A DNA stretch of 64,000 nucleotides from Corynebacterium sp. SCR221107 (GCF_027886475.1 NZ_CP115670.1:620001-684000); one strand, 5' to 3'. Shown: positions 28,551-38,145, numbered from the stretch's first letter. Numbers and translations are program-made. Notes: a model not told the origin generated them from the letters alone.

Positions 28551-28861
28551 TATCACTCATTTCATGACGTGGGCGGACAATGGTACACAAGCGCACTTCA
28601 CAAACATGATGACAGCGACGCTCACTGTGCATGCAGGTTGGTGAAGCTACGAACTCAGTACAAAGGGCACAAGGGATTCATAATAACCAAGTTCCACATT
28701 GTGAATACTCTTTATGGAACCTCCCCTCCTTTGTACCGGCCAGACGCGCAGCGTGGGGGAAAAGTTTTCAAATTGAAATGAAAAATAATCGGCATGCCCA
28801 TGCTTGGGGGTGCATGGGCATGCCGATTATTTGGCGCGCCTTCGCAAGGCGGTGTGAGGAC
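28551..28861. other. Intergenic region between accE and the membrane protein gene
   Basis: 311 bases containing the promoter of the minus-strand membrane protein gene and the accE terminator (28783-28832). No further gene seen. Confidence 0.5.
28783..28832 (-). terminator. Terminator of the dtsR1-accE unit
   Basis: Twenty-one-base perfect inverted repeat centred on an eight-base loop (28804-28811), built on AATCGGCATGCCC; on the minus strand it continues into TTTTTCATTT. Confidence 0.88.
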
Positions 28862-29119
28862 TTAGTAGAAGCTCACGTTCTGGAAGGCAGTGGGGTTGTA
28901 GGTGGTCGGGCGCGACAGGCGCTCGTTCACATTGCCCCACATGTTGCGCTCGCGCTCTGGCTCAGCAGCGTTGGCTGCGTTGTTGGCCATCGTGGCGAAC
29001 AGGGCGGTGAGGGTGGCCACCTGGACATCATCCGGGTTGCCCTTGACAACGGTCAAAAGGGGCTTCTTTTCCGCTGGTGCCTCAGTGCCCTCTGCTGCGT
29101 TTTCTGGCGCATCAGACAT
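28862..29119 (-). CDS. accE: Acyl-CoA carboxylase epsilon subunit
   Basis: 85 residues. Matches the small actinobacterial AccE family: acidic N-terminus, LLTVVKGNPDDVQVATLTALFA, and a C-terminal tail with RLSRPTTYNPTAF. AccE stabilises the complex of AccBC with AccD/DtsR subunits. It lies 108 bases downstream of dtsR1 on the same strand with a hairpin between them, as expected for the acetyl/propionyl-CoA carboxylase unit. Confidence 0.9.
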   Translation of the reverse strand: MSDAPENAAEGTEAPAEKKPLLTVVKGNPDDVQVATLTALFATMANNAANAAEPERERNMWGNVNERLSRPTTYNPTAFQNVSFY

Positions 29120-29159
29120 GGTGCGTACCTACTTTGCTTTTCGGAAGTGTGGAGATAAG

Positions 29160-29197
29160 GGTTAGGCGCTTAAGTATATGCTTTTGAGCGCCAAACC
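29160..29197 (-). promoter_or_regulatory. Hairpin between dtsR1 and accE
   Basis: GGTT-A-GGCGCT and AGCGCC-A-AACC, ten pairs with one A-A mismatch, 16-base loop, no T run. Possibly an mRNA processing or attenuation element that sets the DtsR1:AccE ratio. Confidence 0.5.
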
Positions 29198-29227
29198 TAA
29201 AGACGCAAGTCGCGGTAGAGTTCCGGC

Positions 29228-30859
29228 TTACAGCGGGATGTTGCCGTGCTTCTTGGCAGGAACGTTGACGACCTTGCGGTCGAGCAGGCGCAGGCCTTCG
29301 ATGATCTGGCCACGGGTCTCGCTCGGCGGGATAACGGCGTCAACATAGCCACGCTCGGCGGCCATGTACGGGTTGACCAGGGTCTCCTCGTACTCGCGCT
29401 CGTATTCCTTGGCAACGGCCACGACGTCCTTGCCCTCGGCAGCAGCCTGCTTGAGCTCCTTGCGGTAGATGAATCCGACGGCACCTGCGGCACCCATGAC
29501 GGCGATCTGAGCGGTCGGCCATGCAAAGACGAGGTCGGCACCCATGTCCTTGGAGCCCATGACGCAGTACGCGCCGCCGTAGGACTTACGGGTGATCACG
29601 GTGATCTTGCCCACGGTTGCCTCGGAGTAGGCGTACAGCAGTTTGGCGCCGCGGCGGATGATGCCGTCGTACTCCTGGTTGGTGCCCGGGAGGAAGCCTG
29701 GGACATCCACGAACTCGATGATCGGGATGTTGAAGGCATCGCAGGTGCGAACGAAGCGGGCGGCCTTCTCGGAAGCCTTGATGTCGAGGCAGCCTGCGAA
29801 CTCGGTCGGCTGGTTGGCAACGATGCCCACGGAGCGACCCTCAACGCGACCGAAGCCGACGATGATGTTGCCTGCGTAGCCTTCCTGGATCTCGAAGAAG
29901 TCGCCGTCGTCGAGGACGCGGGTGATGACATCCTTCATGTCGTACGGCTGGTTCGGGGAGTCCGGGATCAGGGTGTCGAGCTCGAGGTCGGTCTCGGTGA
30001 GGTTGTCCTGGATGGCGCCGACCATGATCTCGGCCTGCTCGCGCGGTGCCTCAGCGCGGTTGTTGGAGGGCAGGTAGCCAACCAGGTCACGAACCCAGTC
30101 GAGAGCATCGGCGTCATCGGCTGCGGTGTAGTGGGAGGTACCGGAGGTAGCCATGTGGGTGGAAGCGCCACCGAGTTCTTCCTGGGTGACCTCTTCGCCA
30201 GTGACGGTCTTGATGACGTCCGGGCCGGTGATGAACATCTTCGAGGTCTTGTCGACCATGATGATGAAGTCGGTCAAAGCAGGGGAGTAGACGTGGCCAC
30301 CCGCGCAGGCACCCATGATCAGCGAGATCTGAGGGATCACGCCGGAGGCCAAGGTGTTGCGGTAGAAGATCTTGGAGTACAGGCCCAGGGAGACAACGCC
30401 CTCCTGAATACGGGCGCCGGCGCCCTCGTTGATGCCGATCAGTGGAACGCCGGTCTTGATGGCCAGATCCATGATCTTGACGATCTTCTCGCCGTAGACC
30501 TCGCCGAGCGCGCCACCGAAGACGGCGCCGTCCTGAGAGAACACGCAGACCTTACGGCCTTCGATGGTGCCGTAGCCGGTGACAACACCGTCGGTGACCG
30601 GGCGCTTTGCGTCCAGGCCGAAGTTCTTAGAGCGGTGACGGGCAAGGGCATCAACCTCGACGAAGGAACCCTCGTCCAACAGGTATTCGATGCGCTCGCG
30701 CGCGGTCTTCTTATTAGCAGCATGAACCCTTTCCACGGCGGCCGGGCCCATAGGAGCCTTAGTCTCGGCCAGGCGTGCACGAAGGTCAGCGAGCTTTCCA
30801 GCAGTGGTGGTGAGATCAGGTGCCTGCGCACCTGCGTCAGTGATCGTTGCGGCAGTCAT
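29228..30859 (-). CDS. dtsR1: Acyl-CoA carboxylase beta subunit (carboxyltransferase)
   Basis: 543 residues, the carboxyltransferase of acetyl/propionyl-CoA carboxylase (AccD1/DtsR1), essential for fatty acid and mycolate synthesis. Crotonase-like N- and C-domains: [32 protein letters not shown], the oxyanion segment [12 protein letters not shown], and in the C-domain [21 protein letters not shown] plus the second glycine pair AAGAVGF. The minus-strand box TACACT lies eight bases before the ATG, predicting a leaderless mRNA. AccE follows in the same unit. Confidence 0.95.
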   Translation of the reverse strand: MTAATITDAGAQAPDLTTTAGKLADLRARLAETKAPMGPAAVERVHAANKKTARERIEYLLDEGSFVEVDALARHRSKNFGLDAKRPVTDGVVTGYGTIEGRKVCVFSQDGAVFGGALGEVYGEKIVKIMDLAIKTGVPLIGINEGAGARIQEGVVSLGLYSKIFYRNTLASGVIPQISLIMGACAGGHVYSPALTDFIIMVDKTSKMFITGPDVIKTVTGEEVTQEELGGASTHMATSGTSHYTAADDADALDWVRDLVGYLPSNNRAEAPREQAEIMVGAIQDNLTETDLELDTLIPDSPNQPYDMKDVITRVLDDGDFFEIQEGYAGNIIVGFGRVEGRSVGIVANQPTEFAGCLDIKASEKAARFVRTCDAFNIPIIEFVDVPGFLPGTNQEYDGIIRRGAKLLYAYSEATVGKITVITRKSYGGAYCVMGSKDMGADLVFAWPTAQIAVMGAAGAVGFIYRKELKQAAAEGKDVVAVAKEYEREYEETLVNPYMAAERGYVDAVIPPSETRGQIIEGLRLLDRKVVNVPAKKHGNIPL

Positions 30860-30867
30860 GACTCATA

Positions 30868-30896
30868 AGTGTAGGGGCTAACTCACAATCTTGTGA
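30868..30896 (-). promoter_or_regulatory. dtsR1 promoter with overlapping palindrome
   Basis: On the minus strand TACACT (30873-30868) is a -10 element eight bases before the ATG. The palindrome TCACAA-TC-TTGTGA (30883-30896) covers the -35 position, a good place for a repressor of fatty acid genes (FasR-type); the assignment to FasR is a guess. TGTGAACTGTTTGACA (30892-30907) also resembles a GlxR/CRP site with one mismatch. Confidence 0.45.
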
Positions 30897-31078
30897 ACTG
30901 TTTGACAATTTAGAGATATTTGTAGCGAAAATCTTTGACTACGGGGGTAGGTGAGATTTCTCCACACCCTTTTTACCAGTGTGTATAGAATTGCCGGGGG
31001 TGGTCTGCAAGCAAAAAACGCGGTACTTGAATAAGGGAAGAGAGGGGGTAACCGGTGATCGCCCATCGTGGCAGTATG

Positions 31079-31090
31079 TGCTTGCCGACG
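31079..31090 (+). repeat. Interspersed 12-mer, G variant
   Basis: TGCTTGCCGACG between dtsR1 and dtsR2, followed by GCCACC as in the extended consensus. Confidence 0.8.
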
Positions 31091-31398
31091 GCCACCTGGT
31101 CGGCGCTGCGGTGGCGTGCAGCCCAGCGGTGGACAAGGAGCTTGCCTCCAGCTTTTGCAAAGTGTGGCTGCGTGCTGGCCGATCCTTCGGTGGTGTCCTC
31201 CGTATTTTCAAATATAAGGGTAGAAAGAATCTGGCGCGCGCATCGGTGAAGCCATTGGTGGCCGGGCAAAGAATTCGGCCGGCAGCATCGTTGTGCGGTC
31301 AATAGCTTGCCCGAGCGCTGGTGTAAAAGGGTCAATCGGGGGGGATGACAAAAGCTCGCACCCAGTTCACCAGGTACGAGCCGTGTCGTGCGTTGTCT

Positions 31399-33039
31399 TT
31401 AGAGTGGGATGTTTCCGTGTTTGCGGGCAGGCCGGTTGACGTGCTTGTTGCGGAGCAGGCGCAGGTTGCGTGAGATCTGACCACGGGTCTCGGAGGGCAG
31501 GATGACAGCGTCGATGAGTCCACGCTCAGCGGCGAGGTACGGGTTGAGCATATGGTCTTCGTACTCACGCTCGAAGCTTCTGGCCAACTCGACAAGGTCA
31601 TCGTGGCTCATGCCGCGCTCGCGGGCTGCGCGAAGATCCTTGCGGTGCAAGAATCCCACGGCGCCGGCTGCTCCCATGACCGCGATCTGGGCGGTCGGCC
31701 ACGCCAGATTGACATCGGCGCCAAGCCCTTTGGAACCCATGACGCAGTAGGCGCCACCGTAGGCCTTGCGCATTGTCACCGTGATCTTGGGAACAGTGGC
31801 TTCGCCGTAGGCGTAGAGCAGCTTCGCGCCGCGGCGCAGGATACCGCCATATTCCTGACCGGCGCCGGGAAGGAACCCGGGGACGTCGACAAGCAAGACG
31901 ATGGGGATGTTGAAGGCATCGCAGGTGCGAATGAAGCGGGCGGCCTTTTCGGAGGCGTCGATGTCGAGGCAACCGGCGAGCTGGGTGGGCTGGTTGGCTA
32001 CGAAGCCGATGGACTGTCCCTCGATGCGACCGAAGGCGATGACCACGTTTTCGGCGCGTTCGGCCTGAATTTCTAGGAACTCGCCGTCGTCGGTAAGCGA
32101 CTCAATGACCTCGCGAACATCGTAGGGGACTGTGGGGGAGTCCGGGATAAGGGAGTCGAGCTTGAGGTCGTCGGCGGTGAGGTTGGCCTCGATGCCGCCC
32201 TCCTCCACGTCGAAATCTGTTGCCGGTGCGTAGCTGCGGTTGTTGGAGGGCAGGAAACTCACGAGGTCGGCAACGAAGTCGAGGGCGTCCTCGTCCGAGG
32301 AGGCGGTGTAGTGGGAGTTGCCGGCGGTTGCCATATGAACCCCCGCGCCGCCGAGTTCTTCCTGGGTGATGTCCTCGCCGGTGACGGTCTTGATCACATC
32401 CGGGCCGGTGACGAACATCTTGGAGGTCTTGTCCACCATGACGACGAAGTCGGTCAGCGCCGGGGAGTAGGCGTTGCCGCCCGCGCAGGCGCCCATGATC
32501 ACCGAGATCTGCGGGACCACCCCGGAGGCGTTGATGTTGTGGTAGAAGGTCTGGGCGATGAGGTCAAGGGAGACGGCTCCGTCTTGGATGCGCGCGCCCG
32601 CGCCCTCATACAGTCCGATCAGTGGGCGGCCGGTGGTGACGGCCAGCTCCATGATCTTGCACATCTTCTCGCCGTAGACTTCGCCGAGGGCGCCGCCGAA
32701 GACCGTGCCGTCCTGGGAGAAGATACAGACCTCGCGGCCGTCGATGGTGCCCCAGCCGGTGATGATGCCGTCGGTGGCGGGGCGCTTGGCCTGCATGCCG
32801 AAGGCGTGGGTGCGGTGGCGGGCGAACTGGTCGGTTTCGATGAACGATCCTTCGTCGAGAAGGTAGTCCAATCGGTCGCGAGCGGTGAGCCGTCCTGCCT
32901 CGTGAACCTTCTTCAACGGCGTGCGGCCGAGTGGGTAGGTGGCCTCGGCGCGGCGCGCCTTCAAGTCGGCGATCTTGCCGGCGGTGGTGTTGACGTCCGG
33001 CAGGGAGGCGACATCGATCAAAGGTGAGGAAATGGTCAT
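31399..33039 (-). CDS. dtsR2: Acyl-CoA carboxylase beta subunit, DtsR paralogue
   Basis: 546 residues from the ATG at 33039, a close paralogue of DtsR1 in tandem with it. The same blocks are present: [44 protein letters not shown] and [19 protein letters not shown]. The frame is open 25 codons further upstream, but that part does not resemble the family and AGGATT lies seven bases before 33039. It should use carboxybiotin from AccBC; which acyl-CoA it prefers cannot be read. It is divergent from birA. Confidence 0.93.
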   Translation of the reverse strand: MTISSPLIDVASLPDVNTTAGKIADLKARRAEATYPLGRTPLKKVHEAGRLTARDRLDYLLDEGSFIETDQFARHRTHAFGMQAKRPATDGIITGWGTIDGREVCIFSQDGTVFGGALGEVYGEKMCKIMELAVTTGRPLIGLYEGAGARIQDGAVSLDLIAQTFYHNINASGVVPQISVIMGACAGGNAYSPALTDFVVMVDKTSKMFVTGPDVIKTVTGEDITQEELGGAGVHMATAGNSHYTASSDEDALDFVADLVSFLPSNNRSYAPATDFDVEEGGIEANLTADDLKLDSLIPDSPTVPYDVREVIESLTDDGEFLEIQAERAENVVIAFGRIEGQSIGFVANQPTQLAGCLDIDASEKAARFIRTCDAFNIPIVLLVDVPGFLPGAGQEYGGILRRGAKLLYAYGEATVPKITVTMRKAYGGAYCVMGSKGLGADVNLAWPTAQIAVMGAAGAVGFLHRKDLRAARERGMSHDDLVELARSFEREYEDHMLNPYLAAERGLIDAVILPSETRGQISRNLRLLRNKHVNRPARKHGNIPL

Positions 33040-33342
33040 GTTTTGGAATCCTAGACTGGCCCATGTTGCTTTCGCTACCATCCGGGCATGAGGCAAGTCG
33101 TGCAATGTCAGCAAAATGCCAGCGCAGGGCGTTAATTAGGGGCAAAAAATAATTTAGGTCACAGTGTGATTGTGTGGGTTCTTCATAGGTTTTCCTCGCA
33201 ACCCACAGGGCCGTCATGGGGAACCATGTGAGTTCCTGATCGAAGTCGCATTGAGTCTTGTGGTCCGATTGTTCGGCCCCGGGTGCGCAAACCGTAGGCG
33301 TCGTCACGCATGCCCCCGCACGCACGACTAGCATGAGCGACT
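33040..33342. other. Divergent dtsR2-birA promoter region
   Basis: 303 bases between divergent starts. TAGCAT at 33329-33334 is the likely birA -10 element, eight bases from its ATG. No terminator or repeat seen. Confidence 0.45.
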
Positions 33343-34218
33343 ATGATCAGCCACAACGAAGATGAGCAAAAGGATGTCCGAAACGGCGCGGGCGCGGACG
33401 TGCCCCCTGTAGGTATGGATCCCCGCACCCCGCTTGACGTGGCCTTTCTGCGCCGCGCGCTCGTGGAGCATGGCCCCTATAGCCAGCTTGAGCACACCTT
33501 CGAAACCGGCTCGACCAACACCGACTTGGTGGCCGCCGGGCACAAGGGGGCGCCCGCCTGGACGGTGTACCTTACCGAACACCAGGTATCCGGGCGCGGA
33601 CGCATGGGGCGTAAATTCGAGGCCCCGCCCAGCTCCCAACTCACGCTCAGCGTGCTTATTCGCCCGCCAGCGGAGTCCGTTGCGCGCCTCGGGACGATGT
33701 CGCTTGCCACCGGCTTGGCGCTGGTGGACGCCATCGGAAGCGAAACCGGAGTGGGCATGAAATGGCCCAACGACCTCGTCTATGACGGACGCAAGCTGTG
33801 CGGCATCCTCGCCGAGGCTGTGGATCTCGGCGATAATCCCGCAGTGGTAATCGGCCTCGGGCTCAACACCTCGCTGCGCACCGACGAGCTGCCCGTCGCG
33901 CACGCATCCTCGCTCGAATTAGAGGGAATTGCCTATGAGCGCAACGAGCTGGCAGTGCGCGTCTTAACCTGCCTGTACCACAGGCTTTTCCAATGGGAGC
34001 GCAATGATGCCCACCTCATGGACGATTACCGTGCCGTGTGCGTGACCCTAGGACAGGACGTGCGAGCGATCCTGCCCGGCGATAAAGAGCTGCTGGGGCG
34101 CGCCACGGCCGTCAACGAAGAAGGCCACCTCATCATCACCGACGAGGCGGGCACGGACCACGAGATGGCGGTGGGCGATATTATCCACCTTCGGCAAAAG
34201 GATCAGTGGAAGTACTAG
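33343..34218 (+). CDS. birA: Biotin--[acetyl-CoA-carboxylase] ligase
   Basis: 291 residues, group I type without an N-terminal DNA-binding domain. It activates biotin with ATP and attaches it to the biotinyl lysines of AccBC and Pyc, both encoded in this window. Motifs: TGSTNTDL, the biotinyl-AMP loop VSGRGRMGRKFEAPP, MKWPNDLVYDGRKLCGIL, and a C-terminal SH3-like domain (about 235-291). The first 30 residues are polar and not conserved; an internal ATG at 33415 is an alternative start. No Shine-Dalgarno; the -10 spacing suggests a leaderless mRNA. It sits next to the carboxylase genes it serves. Confidence 0.93.
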   Translation: MISHNEDEQKDVRNGAGADVPPVGMDPRTPLDVAFLRRALVEHGPYSQLEHTFETGSTNTDLVAAGHKGAPAWTVYLTEHQVSGRGRMGRKFEAPPSSQLTLSVLIRPPAESVARLGTMSLATGLALVDAIGSETGVGMKWPNDLVYDGRKLCGILAEAVDLGDNPAVVIGLGLNTSLRTDELPVAHASSLELEGIAYERNELAVRVLTCLYHRLFQWERNDAHLMDDYRAVCVTLGQDVRAILPGDKELLGRATAVNEEGHLIITDEAGTDHEMAVGDIIHLRQKDQWKY

Positions 34219-34240
34219 CCTGATTCGGTCGCGTCGATGT

Positions 34241-34312
34241 CAGTCGCATCGTCAGTGCCGTCGCCAGTCGCATCGTGGGCGCCGAAACCCGTTGCATTGT
34301 GGGCGCCAGCGC
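34241..34312. repeat. Three-unit 24-base tandem repeat
   Basis: Units start at 34241, 34265 and 34289. Units 1 and 2 share CAGTCGCATCGT; units 2 and 3 share the GTGGGCGCC half. It begins 22 bases after the birA stop and is a candidate variable-number repeat. Confidence 0.75.
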
Positions 34313-34349
34313 GCACAGAAAGAGCGCTGAGGTGTCACCCCGTTTGCTT

Positions 34350-34361
34350 TGCTTGCCGACG
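34350..34361 (+). repeat. Interspersed 12-mer, G variant
   Basis: TGCTTGCCGACG with downstream CCTACGG, between birA and the PH-domain gene. Confidence 0.8.
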
Positions 34362-34468
34362 CCTACGGTGGCGTGACGCCATCTTGAATCGAAAAATGCA
34401 GGATAAAGGTGCTGGCAGAAGGTGCGGCATGGGAAAGCGTGCGCGGTGGGGCTATTGTTTAGGAAGCG

Positions 34469-34936
34469 ATGAATGTGAACTTAGGCCCTGATGAGTATGT
34501 GCTGGTCGATGTGACCAGCTCCTTGGCATCTTTGACCTACCCTGTGGTTCAACTAACCCTGATCACAGGGGTGGCCTGGATGGGAATTGGTTTCATCGAC
34601 CAACCGCAACCCGAGGTCATCGTCGACACCGGGATGCGTAACATCTTCGTCGGCGTGTGGGCGCTGCTGGTGCTGTGGCGATTTGTCTTGCCCGTCATCA
34701 AGGCTCGGCGTCAAAGGCTCATCTTGACCAACAAACGCCTCATCCTGCGTGCCCCTGGCCTGCGCGGATATTCGGACTCCATACCGCTGCACGCGATACG
34801 CCAGGTCATGCGCCGAGGCAAGAGCTTACATCTTGCTATTCGTGGCTATGACCGACCCATCACCATCAACGACGTGCCCCGCGCCCGCAAGGTTGCCGAG
34901 ATTATCGATTCCAGTATCGTTCGCGCCATATGGTAG
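34469..34936 (+). CDS. PH domain-containing membrane protein
   Basis: 155 residues. Two membrane segments (about residues 20-40 and 58-76) are followed by a bacterial PH-like domain (about 80-155), with the typical RLILTNKRLILRA strand pair. Families with this layout are membrane-anchored and of unknown role. In C. glutamicum a similar small protein also lies between birA and purK. ATG start at 34469; no clear Shine-Dalgarno. Confidence 0.8.
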   Translation: MNVNLGPDEYVLVDVTSSLASLTYPVVQLTLITGVAWMGIGFIDQPQPEVIVDTGMRNIFVGVWALLVLWRFVLPVIKARRQRLILTNKRLILRAPGLRGYSDSIPLHAIRQVMRRGKSLHLAIRGYDRPITINDVPRARKVAEIIDSSIVRAIW

Positions 34937-35063
34937 GTGTGAACGGCGCCGGAAGACTTTAAGTTTTCCCACAGCGCTCGTGCGCGGCAGTGTGCGCTGA
35001 GTGCACAGTGCGCAATGCGTGTGCTGAGTGCGCTGTGTGTGCTGTGTGCCCGGTACTTCGCGT

Positions 35064-35069
35064 TATAGT
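35064..35069 (+). promoter_or_regulatory. purK -10 element
   Basis: TATAGT seven bases before the GTG at 35077, with no Shine-Dalgarno in between; predicts leaderless purK mRNA. Confidence 0.45.
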
Positions 35070-35076
35070 GATAGCC

Positions 35077-36336
35077 GTGAACAACCTGGAGCAGCACGAT
35101 ACCTCAACGAACAACCACGCCAACGACCCGCATGCGGCCTTCCACAAGGCAGCCCACGCGCCGGGCATGCCCGTCATTGCAGTCATCGGCGATGGCCAAC
35201 TGGCCCGCATGATGCACACCGAAGCCATTGAGCTTGGATTGTCCCTGCGGGTGCTCGCCGGAAGCCAGGATGCCTCCGCCGCCCAGGTGACCAAGGACGT
35301 TCTCATTGGTGACTACACCAGTCTCGATGACCTCCACCGTGCTGTGGAAGGGGCAGCCGTGACGACCTTCGATCATGAGCACGTGCCCACGGAGCATCTG
35401 CGCACACTTATCGCAGAGGGTGTTAATGTGCAGCCGGGGCCTGACGCCCTGGTTAACGCCCAAGACAAGCTCGTCATGCGCAAGCGCCTGCGCGAGCTCG
35501 GCGCGCCGGTGCCGCCGTTTGCGGCAATCGAGACAGTCGCTGATGCCGAAGGTTTCTGGGACGCCGTCGACGGTGCCGTGTGCCTGAAGGCGCGCCGCGG
35601 TGGCTACGACGGACACGGCGTGTGGTTCCCAGGAAGCCGCGAAGAGCTTGCAGAGGTGGTAGCCACGCTGCTTCAGGCAGGCACCCCGCTCATGGCCGAG
35701 AAGAAGGTGGCGTTGGTACGCGAATTGTCGGCGATGGTGGCACGCACCCCCAGCGGCGAGACCAAAGCATGGCCGGTCGTCGAGTCCGTGCAGACCGACG
35801 GCATCTGCACCGAGGCGGTAGCGCCGGCGCCGGGGCTGTCGGAGGACTTGCAGACCCAGGTGCGCGAGCTGGCACGAAATATCGCCACCGAGCTTGGGGT
35901 CACCGGAGCCCTAGCCGTCGAACTCTTTGAGACCGTGGACGTGGCCGGACAGCCGGAAATCTACGTCAACGAGCTGGCCATGCGCCCGCACAATACCGGC
36001 CACTGGACCCAAGATGGCTGCGTGACCAGCCAATTCGAGCAGCACCTGCGCGCGGTGATGGACTATCCGCTCGGCTCCACCGAGCTCACCGCACCGGTGA
36101 CGGTCATGGCCAATACCCTCGGTGCCGATGAGGACCCGGAGATGCCCATGCCGCAGCGCATGCAGGAGGTGTGGAGGCGCTACCCGCAGGCCAAAATCCA
36201 CCTCTACGGCAAAGGCCATCGCCCGGGCCGCAAGCTCGGCCACGTCAACCTCACCGGCACCGATGTGGAGCGCACCCGCGAGGCCGCTCGCGCCGCCGCC
36301 TACTTCATCGTCCACGCGGCCTGGCCGAACGACTAG
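35077..36336 (+). CDS. purK: N5-carboxyaminoimidazole ribonucleotide synthase
   Basis: 419 residues from GTG 35077. PurK is an ATP-grasp enzyme that converts AIR and bicarbonate to N5-CAIR in purine synthesis; PurE, encoded next, isomerises the product. Visible: PVIAVIGDGQLARMM, DHEHVPTEHL, the ATP-grasp loop KARRGGYDGHGVWF, and the metal-binding NELAMRPHNTGHWT. The open frame reaches 34990, but that stretch is GTGC-repetitive and encodes a Cys-rich nonsense-like leader. About 30 residues precede the conserved core, so ATG 35167 is another possible start. Confidence 0.93.
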   Translation: MNNLEQHDTSTNNHANDPHAAFHKAAHAPGMPVIAVIGDGQLARMMHTEAIELGLSLRVLAGSQDASAAQVTKDVLIGDYTSLDDLHRAVEGAAVTTFDHEHVPTEHLRTLIAEGVNVQPGPDALVNAQDKLVMRKRLRELGAPVPPFAAIETVADAEGFWDAVDGAVCLKARRGGYDGHGVWFPGSREELAEVVATLLQAGTPLMAEKKVALVRELSAMVARTPSGETKAWPVVESVQTDGICTEAVAPAPGLSEDLQTQVRELARNIATELGVTGALAVELFETVDVAGQPEIYVNELAMRPHNTGHWTQDGCVTSQFEQHLRAVMDYPLGSTELTAPVTVMANTLGADEDPEMPMPQRMQEVWRRYPQAKIHLYGKGHRPGRKLGHVNLTGTDVERTREAARAAAYFIVHAAWPND

Positions 36337-36662
36337 CCAAGGGGTCTAGCAATGGCCTTGCCATGGACATAACAGGCCTAGCCATGGACGGACCTGGCCA
36401 CAGATTTGCCACAAACGGGCCACCGACTGGCCATGGACTAGTCATTGCACGGTGGGCGGGGCCACATAGCTTGAGATCACTCGTCGAAGACTTTTCTTCT
36501 TAGCCACAGGAAGCGGTGACGGGGTTACGCGTGCTAGGACGTGGCAAGCGGTGGACGTCGTCAAGCAATAAAACACCGTAACGACTGCGCTACGCTGAAG
36601 GCGGGCGTTGTTACTAGTGGTAATGACGCGACCGATAGCCCAACGAGAACGTAAGGAATGCA
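36337..36662. other. purK-purE intergenic region
   Basis: 326 bases. CCATGGAC occurs three times (36361, 36382, 36431) in an imperfect repeated setting with nearby GGCC. CGTCGTCAAGCA at 36556-36567 is a one-mismatch relative of the interspersed 12-mer. No gene seen. Confidence 0.5.
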
Positions 36663-37163
36663 ATGAATCCATTGGTAGGACTGATCATGGGATCGGATTC
36701 GGACTGGCCCACCGTCGAGCCCGCGGCCCAGGTACTCGCCGAGTTCGGCATCCCGTTCGAGGTGGGCGTGGTGTCTGCCCACCGCACCCCGGAGAAGATG
36801 CTCTCCTACGCCAAGAATGCCCACACCCGCGGCATTAAGGCGATTATCGCCTGCGCCGGGGGTGCGGCCCACCTGCCGGGCATGGTGGCCGCGGCCACGC
36901 CGCTGCCGGTTATTGGCGTCCCGCGCGCGCTGAAGGATCTCGACGGGATGGACTCGCTGCTGTCGATCGTGCAGATGCCGGCCGGTGTCCCCGTGGCAAC
37001 GGTGTCCATCGGCGGTGCGAAAAACGCGGGCCTGCTCGCAGCGCGCATCCTGTCGGCAGGCGATCCCGCTCTGGTGGAGAAAATGGTGGCCTATCAGGAC
37101 ACGATGCGCGCCGAGGTTGAGGAAAAAGATGAGCGCCTGCGTCAGCGGCTCATGGGTTCGTAG
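36663..37163 (+). CDS. purE: N5-carboxyaminoimidazole ribonucleotide mutase
   Basis: 166 residues of class I PurE, which moves the carboxyl group of N5-CAIR to C4 to give CAIR. Signature [13 protein letters not shown], the catalytic [11 protein letters not shown] with the conserved His, and [14 protein letters not shown] are intact, and the length is normal. GTAAGGAATGCA precedes the ATG (AAGGA seven bases upstream). Confidence 0.96.
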   Translation: MNPLVGLIMGSDSDWPTVEPAAQVLAEFGIPFEVGVVSAHRTPEKMLSYAKNAHTRGIKAIIACAGGAAHLPGMVAAATPLPVIGVPRALKDLDGMDSLLSIVQMPAGVPVATVSIGGAKNAGLLAARILSAGDPALVEKMVAYQDTMRAEVEEKDERLRQRLMGS

Positions 37164-37179
37164 AACACTCACGTCCACT

Positions 37180-37884
37180 GTGGGCCTAGGGCAGGTGGTG
37201 CCGCAGGCCCTTCACATCACCACAAGGGCGTGGGAGCGGGTCATGGGCGTGTCGCAGCGGCGCGTGGACACGCTTGCCACCCCAAACGCGGATGCGGCAA
37301 TCCTCGTCCTCGGCTCCCGGGTGAAGCCGCGCCACGCGGTCACTGAGCACGACCTTTTCGAGACCGAACCCGACAGCGGGCAGGTGTTGGATCCACATCG
37401 GCGTGAGCTGATGAAAAACTACCGCGGCTTGTGGCCGGGTGCGGTGCTGGTTTCGCGCTTGGCGCGGGCGGCGCAGCTAGCCCAGGGCAACGATCTCATG
37501 ATCGTGGTCTCTGGCAAGGGCGAGGCCCGGGCGATGGCATGGTGGCTTGCCATGCACGGAGTCGATCCCGGGCGAATTGTGCTTGAATATCAGGCCACCT
37601 CTACCAATGAGAACCTCGAAAACGCCCACGCGCTCATGCCGCACGTGCGCACGTGGCTTGTGGTCACCAGTGACTTTCATGCCCCACGCACGCTCGCGTG
37701 GGCGCGCCACCTTGGTATCCCCATTCGCTTGTATCACGCATCAACCCCCTCGCCGCATCGGCAGGTGGCCTTTGCCAGGGAGGTTTTTGCCCTGCCGCAT
37801 TCGCTATCCCGCATCGCGTGGCGGCGATATCGTGTCCGGTTCAAGGGAGGGGCGCTAAAAGAAGGCTCTTTCCATAAGGGGTGA
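37180..37884 (+). CDS. YdcF family (DUF218) protein
   Basis: About 234 residues from GTG 37180, 17 bases after purE. DUF218 core: AAILVLGSRVK, LMIVVSGKGEARAMAWWL, GVDPGRIVLEYQATSTNENLENA and VVTSDFHAPRTLAWAR, the arrangement of YdcF/SanA proteins linked to envelope processes. No N-terminal membrane segment is seen, unlike many members. The start is uncertain: the frame is open far upstream over purE, and GTG 37195 or ATG 37240 are alternatives. The C-terminus is strongly basic. Confidence 0.82.
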   Translation: MGLGQVVPQALHITTRAWERVMGVSQRRVDTLATPNADAAILVLGSRVKPRHAVTEHDLFETEPDSGQVLDPHRRELMKNYRGLWPGAVLVSRLARAAQLAQGNDLMIVVSGKGEARAMAWWLAMHGVDPGRIVLEYQATSTNENLENAHALMPHVRTWLVVTSDFHAPRTLAWARHLGIPIRLYHASTPSPHRQVAFAREVFALPHSLSRIAWRRYRVRFKGGALKEGSFHKG

Positions 37885-37898
37885 GATTGTCTTTATCC

Positions 37899-38135
37899 CT
37901 ATAGGCCTTCGGAGTCCTCGCGGTCGTGTGCGCGGCTCCAACGCCACAGGCACACGGCGGCGATGACGTTGATCAGTGCCAGCAGAGCGGGCCAGACCTT
38001 CGGATTGGGCAAAAACAGGTTCACGATGGCCTGCAAGACAAAGAACGCGGCGAGCGTAGCCATAAAACCCACGAGGGCATCGCGTTGAAGTTTCTGGCGC
38101 TTGCGCTGCGAAGGGGAGTTCTGTGGGCCGGTCAT
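37899..38135 (-). CDS. Small two-pass membrane protein
   Basis: 78 residues: a basic N-terminus (SQRKRQKLQRD), two membrane helices (about 22-42 and 48-65), and an acidic C-terminus (HDREDSEGL). The basic N-terminus predicts both ends inside. No named family recognised. It is convergent with the YdcF gene and starts ten bases downstream of the hairpin that ends the sulfur operon. Confidence 0.7.
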   Translation of the reverse strand: MTGPQNSPSQRKRQKLQRDALVGFMATLAAFFVLQAIVNLFLPNPKVWPALLALINVIAAVCLWRWSRAHDREDSEGL

Positions 38136-38145
38136 GGGGGAAAGA

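Larger units (their letters stand above)
30860..31398. other. dtsR1-dtsR2 intergenic region
   Basis: 539 bases with the dtsR1 promoter and one interspersed 12-mer (31079). Open frames here on both strands have no domain and no ribosome-binding site. dtsR2 has no obvious T-run terminator before 31398. Confidence 0.45.

Noticed and set aside
29246..30868. 540-codon open frame antisense to dtsR1
   Set aside because: Same mirror effect of GC-rich codons opposite a certain carboxyltransferase gene.
31884..31895. CGTCGACAAGCA in dtsR2 as another 12-mer copy
   Set aside because: It encodes the conserved LLVDVPG motif, so it is explained by the protein.
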